In this document: in pieces, positions 33,342-45,307 of the stretch | How positions within the stretch are numbered: position 1 is the first letter of the stretch | How the letters are laid out: each line of letters begins with the position of its first letter | From: Tilletiopsis washingtonensis | Taxonomy: Eukaryota; Basidiomycota; Exobasidiomycetes; Entylomatales | Assembly: GCF_003144115.1 (NCBI RefSeq) | Contig: NW_020312009.1 | Span: forward strand, 643,400 to 707,399 | Direction of reading: 5' to 3' | DNA length: 64,000 nt | Position numbers and translations under genes: made by a program | The notes under the pieces: model-generated | The model's input: only the letters and a program-made list of their open reading frames with translations | Told to the model about the DNA's origin: nothing | Databases searched by the model: none

Positions 33342-36300
33342 ATGGCCCAGGCGCAGGTCAGTCTCGCCTGCGGCGCCTGGCTCGCACTGCTGAGCGCCAG
33401 CCCCCGCAGCGCCAGCGCCCTCCGGCCCAGCAGCAGCGCACCACCTCGGCTCAGCGACAGGCGCAGGACCAGGCGTCGCTGACGGTCGCCAGCAGCATGC
33501 AGGCCGTGCGCATGCTGCTCGAGACGTCGATCTCCTGCTTCACCTACCTGCGCGCCCTCTTTCCCGAGGGCAACTTCGAGGACGCTATCGTGCCTTCGGC
33601 GCGCACGCTGATGGACGCCAACGGCAACCCGCAGAAGACGCCGCGCGACGGCAGCATCAAGGTACGTGTGCGCGGCATCGTGCGCAGACGGCTTCGTGAA
33701 CCCTTGCTGCACAGGTGAAGAAGCTGCGCCGCGGCTGGAGCACTGAGGCGGACCAGCTTCTCTCCTACCTCGAAGGTGGCGTCGCCGATGCCCTCGAGCG
33801 CAACTACCTCTCGTCTCTCATCCTAGCGCTCTCGCTCGATCCTGCCCGGCCAAACGATGTGATCGAGTCATACACGTTCAAGTGGGTGCTTCAGGCAGCG
33901 AGCGCCAGACGGTGCGCTGAGCTTCTGTCGCGCCGCAGCTTCTCCTACAAGACCCTCGAGGACGGCAGCGGCAAGGTTCCCGTGCTGGAGATGGTCGACA
34001 AGCTGCGCGGCATCTCGATCTACAACAGCGACGCCGAGGCGGCGATGCCATCGTGCCGCGATGTGCGCGCCGCCGTGCAAGTCAGTGCTGCACGCTGAGC
34101 AGCTCGAGCTGCGCCTGCTCACAAGACTCAAGTCCATCGTGCGCTCGCTCATCACCCTGACTCAATCGCTGACGGACCTGCCGCGTGCGTGTAGCAGCGA
34201 CATCCCTCTGCTACGCTCCGCTGATACGGCACTCTCGCAGGTCGACGCTATTTGTTCGTCTTCGCTTGCGCAGCGCCCATGTCGAGCTAACGTCGAGTCT
34301 GGCACACAGGTCGCTCAAGCTTATTTACAACAGCACGGCGCCCGATGACTATGAGGTGCGGGTGCATCGTCGAGCTCCGCTCAGCCGGCGCTCACCCATT
34401 CAACCGCAGCCCGAGAACTTCTCGCCGTCCGACCCGATTCAGGACCGCTTTCTCTTCGCCACGTCTGGTCTGGGAGAGCGCGCAGATCAGGTACGTCCGC
34501 CCATCCAGGTCTGTCCTCTTTCGGCCTGCTGATCGTCCTTCAGGTCCGCATCGGCGCCCTCGACACGGGCCACCACGGGTGAGCTTGCTGTCGCGCGATC
34601 GTCGCGCACAATCTCACATCAGATCTGCAGGATGAGCATTCACATTGCCTCGATTGCCCACCTTCTCCCACCTGCGGACGAGGTGATGCAGGCTCCGGGC
34701 GAATCACGCGCCATGGCGTCTCGCCGCTCCGAGGCTGTGGCGCAGGGAGCAAGCGCTACTGAGCGCGTGGTCCTATGGGATGCCGAGGAGCAGGTCGCGG
34801 ACGACGACCAGCTGGATATCGATCAGCGCGGTGCTGTCGGCCGAGTCGGAGCGTCCACCAAGCAACACGCCCAAGACGACGCTCGGATGCGCAACGAGCG
34901 CGTCGGCCTGCTACGTACTGACCGTAGCATGCCAGTTGGTCTCAAGATGGCGAACGGCGGCATCGGTCCCGTACCGCCGTCGGCCGTCGAGGAAGCGATG
35001 CGTCGCGCCAGTGCACGGGCGATGGGCGACTCAGAGGGCGCAGGTGACGACATTGGCGATGTGAGTTGCATGGACGCCGCTGTGGATGCCACGTTCTGAT
35101 GACCCCGTCCTTCAGCTCGAGACGTTCATCGCCAAGGCGGTCAGGCGGGAGTGGGACGAAGAGGGATCGACTAACGCAGCGCTGATGCAGCATGTGAGCA
35201 GTCAATCTCGAGGCGGCAAGACGGTCAACTCACACCTCGCACAACAGGTGCAGAGTCCGGGCTACACTGCGTCTGCGGCGGGCACCCTTCTGTACGAGGC
35301 ATCGAACGCGTCTGCCGCCCAGGCCTCGGACGTCGAGGCGCAGCTTCCCTTTGCTCTCATCGACGAGGCGATGCAGTCCGACGCTGCCTCGCCGCTTACT
35401 CCAACGCGTCGCTCCAGCCGGCGACCCTTGCCCGTGCCGGCCAGACTAAACGCAGTCATCGACGCGACGACTTCGCCAGACGAGTCTCGACGCCCGTCTC
35501 GCGGCGTGTCCACGCCTATAGCGGAGCAAGACGAGGGCTTGGATGCCCCGCCGCATCAGTCCATCCCTCCGGCGCTTGGCACTGCGACGACGCGCGCTTC
35601 TTCGCCAGCAGGTGGCGGCTCACAGACTCGTCAAGACACTGTGAGAGCTCTGCCGATGCGCGGAGCGAAGTCCACGCGCCCTTCGCCAGTACCAGGATCA
35701 TCTACAAGCTCCGACACGCAGCCGAGCAAGAGCATGCGCGTCCTCTCGTCTAAGGTCGCCTCACAGCGAGCGCAGCGCGCCAAGAAGAAGGACACGGTCG
35801 AGTGCGACTGTGGCGATCAGGTCGATGACGGCCTGATGCTGTGCTGCGACGTCTGTGACCACTGGGTGCGCTCTGAGCCATGCTCGATCAGACCGTCGCT
35901 AAGCTGACAGATCGCTCAGGTCCACGCATGCTGCTACGGCTACATGACGGATGACTCGCTGCCGACCGTGCTGCAGTGCTAGTGAGTCCGAAGCTCCCCA
36001 TCATCTCGCATCGCTGACCGCTTCCCAGCTCCTGTGCCGTCAGCAACGATCCGCGACACAGCGTCGAGCAGGACGCGCACCGGCAGAGCACGCTGGCAGA
36101 GCTTGCGACTCTAGCTCTCATGCGCCGGGCGCTGGCGAAGCTCTACGACGACAGCGCCAGCGGAGGCAAGAGCGGCGGCTGGCCGGGCACTGGTCCATTC
36201 GCCAAGCGCATCGGTTGCAGCCTTCAGCAAGCCAAACAGATCCGCGAGCGCTGTGCATCCGAGGGCTTCCTCTACGTCAATCCGCGACGCTCGGCCAACT

Positions 36301-37090
36301 CGCACAAGAAGATGCAGCAGGACGACATCGCCGTCGTCCGTACGCTCGACCAGATGCGCGTGAAGCGCCGCCAGTACTTCACTGCCGGTCTTGGCGTCGA
36401 GGCGGACATTCTCGCTCGCTGGGAAAACGTGTGCCTGCCGAAAGCAGCGCACGACGACGACGACATCGTCATGGACGACCTTGTCGAGCATCCGGTTCGT
36501 GCGACGCGTGCTTCTCTCCTGCCGCTCTGCTGACGCGACGCAGTCTGGTGGAGACGAGATCGAGTCGCTGGAGCACAGCTCGCCCGGCCCCACCGCGGCA
36601 ATCAAGGCGTCCTCTGCGAGCGAGGCGCAAGCCGCGACTGGCGGCGCCGTGGTGCAGCCGCCCGAGCGCGACGATGTGCCGATGGACAGCCTGAACGAGA
36701 GCGAGGTGCTGCTCTCACCTGCCGAGGTGCAGCAGGGTGCAGCCATGGCCGCCGTTGCTCGACAGCGACAGGCTCTGTCGGTGAGTGAGCCAGTCACACG
36801 TCTGGCTGCCACAGGGCTGACATGTGCTGCGCGTGCTCCCCTGGCAGTCGGACGAGACCCAGGCTACTTCGTCCAGGCTCCCCTCCTCCACTCCTCCAAC
36901 GAGCAGTGCCGCACGCGAGACACCTCTCGGCAACCTGGCCGGCACGAAGCGAGCTGTCCCGACGGAGAGCGAGGATGCTGGTCAGAGCAGCGTCTCAGCC
37001 GGCGGCTCACAGTCTAAGCTTGCGCGCACCGTCCGCAAGAAGCAGTCCCTCTCCTTCCCCATTGAGCTCGACGACCACGACGCCGACTGA
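33342..37090 (+). CDS. HOP1: Meiotic chromosome axis HORMA protein with PHD finger (Hop1)
   Basis: Many exons, starting MAQAQPPQRQRPP. HORMA domain: SLTVASSMQAVRMLLETSISCFTYLRALFPEGNFED, VKKLRRGWSTEADQLLSYLEGGVADALERNYLSSLILAL, DVIESYTFKW, then LPRRRYLSLKLIYNSTAPDDYEPENF and MSIHIASIAHLLP. The RRRYLS stretch depends on a 13-nt exon (34241-34253). A long Ser-rich linker follows. A zinc finger of PHD type reads CDCGDQVDDGLMLCCDVCDHWVHACCYGY. Behind it is a winged-helix-like region (RRALAKLYDDSASGG...FAKRIGCSLQQAKQIRERCASEGFLY) and a disordered tail with a basic end. Hop1 loads on meiotic axes, supports Spo11 breaks and signals through Mek1. About 900-950 residues. The architecture HORMA-PHD-winged helix is complete, which suggests a meiosis-capable organism. 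Confidence 0.9.
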
Positions 37091-37747
37091 GCCCAGCATG
37101 ACGCCTGACGATGTACCGCACTCCATTATACTCTGACTCGCATTCGTATGAGCTGCTCTTGGTCGCGATGGCTAGGGGAGCCACGAGCAGGTTTCCGCTG
37201 CTGAGGCAGACAGCGGACGCAGATGCAGCAAGAGGCAAGGAGAGGAGGGGGGCTGCGGCAGCTCTCACAGCGCCGAACGAGGTGCCGGTACGCGCGCCCC
37301 TACGCTCTGACTCTGCGCGCACCCGCAGCCGGCTGCAAGATCGCCGAGCGTCCGAGCAGCCAGTCGGCCCCGGCGTGAAGGACACAGGCAGGACTCAATC
37401 GTCCGCACGACTGCGAGGAGTGAGAGCTTCTTCGGTCCTGTCGCGGCGTGAGCACGCGCGTTTGTCCGCCACACGTTCCCTGACGGCCAAGCTGCAGCGA
37501 GGCGCGAGTGCGGAGCTCCGCCCCCGGCCGCTAGCGCGGAGGGGTCCTGAGCCGCCGGTACGCAGCGGCAGTGTGCCGCCGGCTGACCAGCTTGCCGCCA
37601 GCGCCGGAAGGCAGCCTCAGGGCGGCAGGTCATCATGCTTGCGCGCCCAGCAGCAATGTGCCATCCAGTGGCGAGAGCAGGGCGGGCTGCAGCATACATA
37701 AAGCGCCAGCTCGGCCTCTGCGCATGCGACCCATCGACTCCGCAATC
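37091..37747. other. Intergenic region upstream of the secreted phosphatase
   Basis: About 660 bp between HOP1 and the phosphatase ATG. An AT-rich patch (ATACATAAA, 37694-37702) about 50 bp before the ATG may act as a TATA-like element. Nothing else was recognised. Confidence 0.4.
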
Positions 37748-38694
37748 ATGAAGCTCACCACCCTGCTCGCCCTGGCGCTTGTGCCTGCCGTGCACGCCTA
37801 CTCGAACCGCGTGTTCCTCATCCGGCACGGAGAGAAGCCGGCGGACGACTCGACGAGTGAGCACGACGCAGCTTCATGCGCTCGAGTGCCTGCTGAGACA
37901 TCTCCTCTGCAGCCGGCCTGAGCAGCAAGGGCATGAGCCGGGCACAGTGCCTGCGCAACGTGTTCACCAAGGCGAACGGCTACGACATCGGTGCGTGCCG
38001 TTCGTGCAGCCCTTGCACCCATCCCTGACCCTCAGTCCGCAGGCTACATCATCACGCAGGACTACAAGAAGTCCGGCGCCCGCAACCGCCCGTACCAGAC
38101 GGTGCGTAGCGTGTGCGAAGCCCGCGTACTGAGCTGATGCGAGGCTCGAGCAGGTTCTGCCGCTCAGCCAAGACCTCGGACTCAAGATCGACCACTCGTG
38201 CGACCGCGACGACACGGACTGCGCGACCTCGTCGATCAAGAAGTTCGCAAGCAGCTCCGGCAAGGACGTGCTGCTCTGCTGGGAGCACGATGTCAGTCGC
38301 GGCGGACTGCCGAGCGAGCCACACGCTGACACCGATCACAGGCGCTCAGCGACATCTCCAAGGCTCTCGGCGACGAATTCGACTACCCCAGCAGCCACTT
38401 CGACTTGATCTACGAGGTGAGAAGACTGGCTGACGACTCGCGGCGGCTGCTCACGCTTGTCGCCGCAGATCCAGAACAAGCAGCTCACGGACGACAGCCC
38501 GTACTCAGAGGCGTGCCAGGGCCTCGACAACCGAGGCAGAGGCGTCGCACACGAAATGAGACTCACTCTGACGATGCTGCTCGGACGCGCTGTGCCTGCA
38601 CATGTCGCGCGTGCAGGCGTCGTTGCTCCTGCGGAGCTCGCGAGATCACAGCAGGCGTGTCCGATGGTCCCGGGAGAGGCAGCGATGGCAATAA
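37748..38694 (+). CDS. Secreted histidine phosphatase superfamily protein
   Basis: Signal peptide MKLTTLLALALVPAVHAYS, then NRVFLIRHGEKPADDST with the catalytic RHGE motif. Further exons give GLSSKGMSRAQCLRNVFTKANGYDIG, YIITQDYKKSGARNRPYQT, VLPLSQDLGLKIDHSCDRDDTDC, GKDVLLCWEHD with the second catalytic His, and ALSDISKALGDEFDYPSSHFDLIYEIQNKQLTDDSPYSEACQGLDN. This is a small secreted fungal branch of the phosphoglycerate-mutase-like family. The substrate is not known. The 3' end is uncertain: after CQGLDN the frame runs on without a stop into the convergent gene. I used a possible splice ending at TAA 38692-38694, but the true stop may be earlier. Introns are about 50-60 nt. Confidence 0.75.
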
Positions 38695-38728
38695 GCAAGT
38701 GGCAAGACGTGTGTGGGTCCCTGTGCAA

Positions 38729-40541
38729 TCATGCGAGCTCGTACGGCCGATTGTCGAGCAGCTTGCGCGCCCATGTGCCGATCTTGCGGTACACGCCGCG
38801 CGAGGCCTGCACGGACGTGCTCATAGTGAAGAAGTCGTGCGGCTCGAGGGCCTGGCGAATGCGGTGTCAGCGCGCTCGCATGCCGCAGGTCCCGGGCGTG
38901 ACGCACCACGCAGACGTATTCAACGGCGGCGCCGGCGCTGCGCGACCGCTTGACGAACTCCTTGCCCTCGTCGAGCAGGCACTCTGTGCGACTGCGTCAG
39001 CATGCGTCTCGGCCGGCCTGCCACGTGCAGCTCACCCAGGGCGCCATTGGCCACGAATGCCGGGCAGTGCTGCGCGTACTCCTCCTTGGGCTGGTTGACG
39101 GGTGAGATCCAGGGGTTCTCAAGGTTGGCGAGGGTGCCGTTGCGGTGCTTGTGCTTCGGCCCAACACGCATGGCGTCGAGGCCCCAGATCGGGAACGAGC
39201 GCGTGATGATGTCGTACTTGATGTTGTCCTCGCGCGAGGGCCAGTGCTGGTCCACTGCCGACACCCACGGCTGCGCGCGCTGTCAGCACAGCCTCGTCTG
39301 TGGACTTCAGCGCACTCACCGAGAGCAGGATCATGCCCAGCGGCTTCTGCGAGTGGCCCTCGCCGTGCAGTGCCGGCATCTCGAGGCGCAGGTAGCGCTC
39401 GAGCGCGAGCGAAAGGTGCGAGCCGAACGAGTCGCCGCCCAGGAAGATCTGGTCAGGCGCATAGCCCATCGACTGGAGGTGCAGCCAGGCGGCCAGCGCC
39501 TGCGTCACCGGAATCGGGAACGCGCCGTGTGGCGCAAGGGCGTAGTCGACGGCTGCCAGGCCACGTCAGCGCGAGTGAAGGGGCAGCATCAGAGAGACAC
39601 TCACAGAAGACGTCGATGCCCGTCGTGCTGGCCAGGTTGCGCGCCAGCGTCTGGCCCATGAAGATATCGCCGGCCGCGAAGGTCACGCCGGCGCCTCCGT
39701 CTACGCCAGATACACCCCGTCAGCGACGCTCGCCGCCAGCCGGCGGCCCACTCACGGAAGTACAGGATCACAGGCCGGTCGCGCTTGCTGCCGTCCAGCT
39801 CCGGCGGGGCCTCGCCTGCCTTGCGCATGAACCAGAACGCCCGCGTGCGCGCCTTGGCCCAGCTGGGGTCAACGAGCGGCGGGCCCGTGTACGTCGGGCT
39901 GCGGACCATGGCGCTGCTCGAGCCCGAGTGGATTGTGAGAAGGCCGCGGAAGTACTCGAGCGGCGGCGCGTCCATCCAGACGCGGTCGTGGCCGTGCGTC
40001 TGCTTCTTGGCGGCCTTGACCACCTTCTGCGGGCGCCTGACCGCCGCGAAGCCGCCCGGCCCGGACAGGTTGAGAGTGACAAGCAGCGCGGCGAGGAAGT
40101 TAGGGCTCTCGCGCCAGCCACCCTCGCGCGGCGCAATCGGCTGCAAGCGCAAGGCGATGAAGTTGTGCATCGCCCAGCGCACCACGGACACGGAGAGCGC
40201 CTGCAGGAAGGACCACTGCGGGTGCGTGCGCATAAAGGGCAGCAGGTTCTTCAGAATGAGCGCCGGCAGCGCGACGCCCACGGTGAGCGGCAGGAAGTAG
40301 ATGTGGAAGATCACCTGCGGATCCGGACGATCAGGTGCGCCCTTGCGGCGCAGGACAGCGTGCTCACCATGCGCAGCAGCGGCCGCCAGAACTTGGCGCG
40401 CGGCGGCTTCGCTCGGCGCACAGCCAGGGCGACGGCGGGGTCCACCTTGGGCGCCGAGTGCGGCACCACGGGCGCGGCATGATGCGCCGGGGCCGCGGAC
40501 TGCGCCTTCTCTGTGCTCTGCTGGGGCGTTGCGGGTGCCAT
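38729..40541 (-). CDS. Alpha/beta hydrolase of the hormone-sensitive lipase (alpha/beta-hydrolase_3) type
   Basis: Start chosen at MAPATPQQSTEKAQSAAP (ATG 40541). A hydrophobic segment (VIFHIYFLPLTVGVALPALIL) suggests a membrane anchor. The catalytic part reads RPVILYFHGGAGVTFAAGDIFMGQTLARNLASTTGIDVF, VDYALAPHGAFPIPVTQALAAWLHLQSMGYAPDQIFLGGDSFGSHLSLALERYL, and near the end AGAAVEYVCV plus ALEPHDFFTMSTSVQ. These give the oxyanion HGGA box (HGGG in most relatives), the nucleophile elbow GDSFG and the catalytic His in EPHDFF. The family includes fungal sterol deacetylases (Say1) and lipid esterases. Stop at 38729-38731. Six or seven exons. Confidence 0.85.
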
Positions 40542-41083
40542 GGCTGCGCGATCGGGAGGGAGGCGGCAAGTGGTGGTAGGAGCAAAGAGTGCGGCGCGCG
40601 GCGATTGCGGGGTAACGCGGCGCGGGGCGCGCCTTCGACTAGACTCGCGCCGGCATGGGAGCGCGGCGCTGCCGTGTCGCCGAGCCGCTGCGCCGGCGGC
40701 GGCGGCCGGCGTCGTCCAGCAGCGCTGTACCCTCTGCTGCACCGAGCCACGCCTGACGCCGCACTGAGGCCCGCATGCAATCGCTGCTGCGGTCTGAGCT
40801 TCTCGCGCTGCGACAGCGATCCGCGCATCCGGCGCCTCTCTCAGCCCGAGCGGGAGTCCGGGGCGTCCGCGGCGCGTGCGTTGAAAGCGGCGCGCTTTGC
40901 GAGGCTCTCCGCTCGCCGTGCCGCGCTAGCGGAACTCGGAAGCATGCGTCCGCCATGCTCGGCACGCGGGGAAGCCGGACCGACATTCAGCGATGCGGCT
41001 TCACCCCGCCGTCCGCACCACCACCCTCGTCGCCGGAAGCGCAAAGCAGAGCCGCTCAAATGCTGCAGGACGATCCATTGCAA
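40542..41083. other. Intergenic region between tandem minus-strand hydrolases
   Basis: 5' flank of the HSL-type gene and 3' flank of the carboxylesterase gene. No RNA gene or supported frame was seen. Confidence 0.45.
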
Positions 41084-43510
41084 TCAGCCGCCGCGCGAGA
41101 CGTAGTCGATGTCGCGCCCCAGCGCGTTGCACTGCTCCGCCATCTGGGCCAGGTCCACCATACGCGGCGCAGGGCCGAGGCTGAGCAGCTGCAGCCGCTC
41201 GGGCGTCACGGGCTGCCACTCGCCTGCGCCCGACAGCTGCGCGCCGGTGCTGTAGCGCCGGGCTGCCAGGTACGCGGCCGTCGGGCGCGGGTCGCCTTGA
41301 CGAGCGAAGGCGCCCCAGGAGTCGAGCATCACCTGCTCCCACACGACGTCGGCGCCATCGCGCGGTGCCAGACCGAAGGCAAAGCGCGCGCTTGCGAATG
41401 TTGGCAGGAGGTCGCCAGAGTGGCTGCCGCAGGGCAGGCACGGGTCAGCGAAGCAGCTCTGGGGTCGGCGTTCCGCAGCGCCAGCGCACCAGTAGTAGTA
41501 CGGCTTGCTCTTGTCGCCTTGACACACAGCCCAGGGATCTGCAGAACGGTCAGCAGCTGCCGCGTGCGCTTGACCCTCTCTGCTTACCGTAGTTGGGGAT
41601 CTGCCGGGCACGCTGATTCTGCGTGTAGGCCCACACGTTCGGGAAGATGCCGTTCTGCACTGCGGCCTTAATGGTCGCTTCCTGCCCGCATCGCGCAACA
41701 GACTGCACGTCGGTCTATGACAGCACGGCGTCAGGCGAGTCGGGGCACGCTCGATCTCCGCAGCGCTCACCTGGATCGTGAACGAGGCGTTGCGCACCGT
41801 GTCGGGGAAGACGCTCCGCTGACGCGCTGCGGCTTGGCGCTGATCGGCCGGAATGCCGGCGCTTGTCAGCGCCTGGTCCAGGGACTGTCCGGAGCGCGCA
41901 AGCGTGCCCAGGCTGGCCATCTCGTCTCGCATGAAGCCGATGATCTGGCGGACGCCGCGGTCAGCACACGCTGGGCAAGTGCTTCTCATCAACCCACCAC
42001 TGGGACGCGAGCAACGATGCTGCCCATCTGCCGCGTGACGTCCAACCGAGGTGTCGTGAGATACGTGCCGTCCACGACTGGTCTGCTGAACGATGGCGAC
42101 TTGCGCATGAAGTCTTGCACAGGCAGCGCCCTCAGACATGCCAGCTTGTCCGCGGCGGGCCCACAGCCGAGCGCCTGGATGACAGCGTCAGCGGCACCGC
42201 GAGCTGCCTCGCTCGTCGAGAGCTCGTTCTGCTTGTCCGACGGGCGGCCAGACTGCACGATCGCGCGGTGGAAGAGGCCTGCTGCGCGCGGGGCCGAGAG
42301 GAGGGCGGTCACGAGCTGAGCGCCGGCAGACTGCCCGAAGAGCGTCACTCGTGAGGGATCGCCGCCGAACGACGGGCCGTTCGTCTGCAGCCACTGCAGG
42401 AGCGCTATAATATCTGAAATCGCGTAGTTGCCTCTTGCGCTTGAGTCAACCGGGAGAAAGCCGAGGCTGCCCAGGCGATAGTTGGGCTGCATGCTCGGTC
42501 AGTAGTCGGCCAGCTGCAACGCCCGGATGAGCACGCACAGAGACCAGCACGACGTCCGAACGGCTCGACAGCGCGCCTCCGTCGAACGTAATGTCGAGAC
42601 CGGAGCCAGAGGAGAACTGAGCACCGGAGGACGACAGTCAGTGGCCGCCATCGCCCTTCGCAGCGCGCGACGTACCCCGCCGCCGTGCAGCCAGACCATG
42701 ATGGGCTTGAGTGCGACGGGCACGGAGCTGCCAGGCAGGTACGGCGTGAAGACGTTCGCCACCAGACACTCCTCGGCATACGGCGACGTCGTTCCCGCTG
42801 TCTGCGGGCACTGGCGCGAGCGGCCCTGGCCGAGCGCAGCGACGACGCCTCGGTCAGAGAGCGGCATGGCGTAGCTGAAGCGCTCTGCTCTGGCGTACGG
42901 CACGGCGTGGAAGCGAAACGAGAAGCGGTCTCGGTAGCTGTTCGCCCGTCACAGTCAGCACCAATGCCACTACTGCACAGCCGTTGCAGACGCACCCGGT
43001 CCAGCTCACATCGGAGCCCTGGCCCGACACCTGCCAGCGCTCGCTCGAGTCGGTGGCGTTTCCCGACGTCCGTGGTGCCGTGTTGGTGCACAGGACCCCC
43101 CTCGGGCTGTCCTGTGGTGCAGCCTTGACCGAGGCCTTGCCGGGTCGCTCAATGACAAGCACCTGCCACTTGGCGATCCACCACGAGTCGCCCGCGCGGG
43201 CCTCGCCGTTGAGCAGCAGATAGTCGACCTGCGCCTGGAGGTCGTGGCTCACAGCCTTGGACTTGCCCGTCGACACGGCAGCAAGGGACTCGGAGAAGCG
43301 AGCGCATGCGTCGGCTGCGCCACTTGACGGCACCGGCGTGGGGAGGAAGAGCCAGCCAGCCGCAAGAGTGGATGAGAGGTCGTTCTGATATAGCAGCCGG
43401 ACTGGCGAGCTCGGGACTGCCAGCGCCCTCTGCGGCGGAGGCACCGACATCGACCAGCCCGAGACGGCTGCGGCGAACGCGAGCGCGCATCCGAACGTGA
43501 AGCGTAGCAT
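41084..43510 (-). CDS. Secreted type-B carboxylesterase/lipase
   Basis: Signal peptide [21 protein letters not shown] (ATG 43510). An N-terminal region of about 180 residues reads through [12 protein letters not shown] and joins [26 protein letters not shown], the usual start of the carboxylesterase fold. Next are [29 protein letters not shown] (oxyanion), [67 protein letters not shown] with Ser in GQSAG, and [11 protein letters not shown] with the catalytic His. The end is [13 protein letters not shown]...YVSRGG. Enzymes of this family hydrolyse carboxylic esters outside the cell. The longer-than-usual N-terminal region has no similarity that I recognise. Six or more exons, stop at 41084-41086. 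Confidence 0.87.
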
Positions 43511-44029
43511 CGTCTTGCTTGCGTGGTGGTGAGAGGCGATGTTGAGCGCTCAACAGCTGCGTCTCTCCCTCTTGCGAAGGCCACGGGTTGCAGCGACGCT
43601 GCCAGTCCACGCAGCCCCTAAGCGCTGCATCTGGCATGCTGGCAGATGGCAAATGAACAAGGATGGCACCCTGAGCGTCATCAGTCAGATTCGGCATCGA
43701 CTAGCGGCAGCGAGTGGCAGTCGCCATTCGCCCGCTGCGTCTGCGCGGAACGAAGCGTGCTCAAGAGAGCGGCCTCGGCTGCAGTAGCGCGCGCCTCGCA
43801 GCGCACGGGCCGGCGTGCAGCAAGCGCGCGTCCAGCATGATGCCCTTGCGAGCTGCAGCGCAGCTACATCCGCCTCGCTGAAGAAGTCCGGCAAGTGGGT
43901 GCTGGCGGCCATCAAGGCTGAGACGGCGCAGGTCGTGCACAGCCTGCCGCAGCCGAGTGCTGGGTCAAGCGGGGCCTCAGCGGCATGCTGCCGGGCCAGA
44001 GTGTCACAGGGGCGTGCGAGGAGCAGTGG
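43511..44029. other. Intergenic region upstream of the carboxylesterase
   Basis: 5' flank of the carboxylesterase and 3' flank of the carrier gene. A minus-strand 76-codon frame at 43685-43915 has no similarity. Nothing else was seen. Confidence 0.45.
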
Positions 44030-45307
44030 TCATGATTGCGTCAGGGTCTCGACCGTCTCCTCGACCTCATGCACCACCGCCGCGGCCTGCTGCCGTCCGC
44101 TCTCGCGCCACCACTCGCGACCCGTCTCGTACGAGCCCAGGTAGATGCCCGCCCCGAGCGCCGTCCAGGCGCAGCGGAGAGCGCCGCCGCGGAAAAGCGC
44201 CTTGGGGCCCTCCTCGCGCGCGATACGGGCCAGCAGCTTGAGCACGCCCTGCGTCGACGGGTTGTAGTCCGACGTCGATGCCGCCTTGGTCGTCGAGTGC
44301 AGCATGATGCGCGTCTTGGCGACGTCCAGCGGCGTCGTGACGAGCGCGGCGATGCTGCCGGCCAGCGCGGCGCTGCTGCCGCTGACGAGGCCGGCCTTGA
44401 GGTAGTAGTGCGCCACGCCCTCGTGGCTTGGTGCATCTGCGGCAGATGCGTTGGGGCCGAGGCGCATCTTGCGTAGCGCAGCGGCTCGCGCAGCTTCTGT
44501 CTCTGCGTCGATGGCCCGGGATCGCGACGCGATGCCGTCTGTAGGCTTGGCCTTTGCGCGAGCGCCCGGCCCTGAGCCCCGCTCCGGCAGGCCCACAGCC
44601 GTGGCGAGGCGGTGTCGTGTGTGCTCGTAGAGCGGGAACTGCAGCGCCGTGCTGGGGCGCGCATCGTCAGCGCAGATGGGCATGTGAGCTCTTGTCTTGC
44701 TCACAAGGGCAGATTACGTCCAGCGAGCGCAAGATAGCTCTTCCACAGCGTCCGCGACTGCTCACGCAGCGTCTGGGCGACCACCTTGACCGGCGAGGCG
44801 TTTGACGTCGATGCCACGGCGACCTGCCGCCGTTGTTTGACAAGCTCGGCCGGCGCCAGCAGCGCGCAGGACGCAAGCTCGGCGAGTGCGCCAGCCAGCG
44901 AGTGCGCGACGGCCTGTGCGTTGCCTGGCTGCGAGGTCAGGTGACCGACGAGCGGCAGCGACGGCGAGGTGAAGGCCGCCTTGCCGCCCTCGTAGCACGT
45001 GAAGAAGAGGGCCGCTGCCAGGCAGTGGGTGAGCACGGCGAGCACACGGCGAGCACGAGGCCACGCACCCGACGGCAGCGTGACCAGGATGACGGGGCCG
45101 AGGCCGTTCCAGAGGCCCGTGTACAAGCCCTTGCGCCCGGGGAAGCGCTCGGCGTAGTCCGTGGCCTGTACGCGCGTCTTGATGGTGTCGAGCGGGTAGA
45201 CGAGCGTGTCGACGGTGAAGGCCGCAAGCGCGCCGGGCTGGAGCGGCGGAATCAGCTCTTCCGCGCGCCGACACACGTTCCGAGCAGCTCACGACGATCG
45301 TGTCCAT
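44030..45307 (-). CDS. Mitochondrial carrier, S-adenosylmethionine carrier type
   Basis: Exon 1 encodes only MDTIV (ATG 45307) and splices to PGALAAFTVDTLVYPLDTIKTRVQATDYAERFPGRKGLYTGLWNGLGPVILVTLPS. Then come AALFFTCYEGGKAAF, LAGALAELASCALLAPAELVKQRRQVA, LWKSYLALAGRNLPFTALQFPLYEHTRHRL, GLVSGSSAALAGSIAALVTTPLDVAKTRIMLH and ALFRGGALRCAWTALGAGIYLGSYETGREWW. Three carrier signatures are present: YPLDTIKTR, APAELVKQR and TPLDVAKTR. The combination with NLPFTALQFPLYE resembles yeast Pet8/SLC25A26, which brings SAM into mitochondria. The substrate is inferred from similarity of these contact regions. An insertion of about 60 residues sits before the last repeat. Confidence 0.82.
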
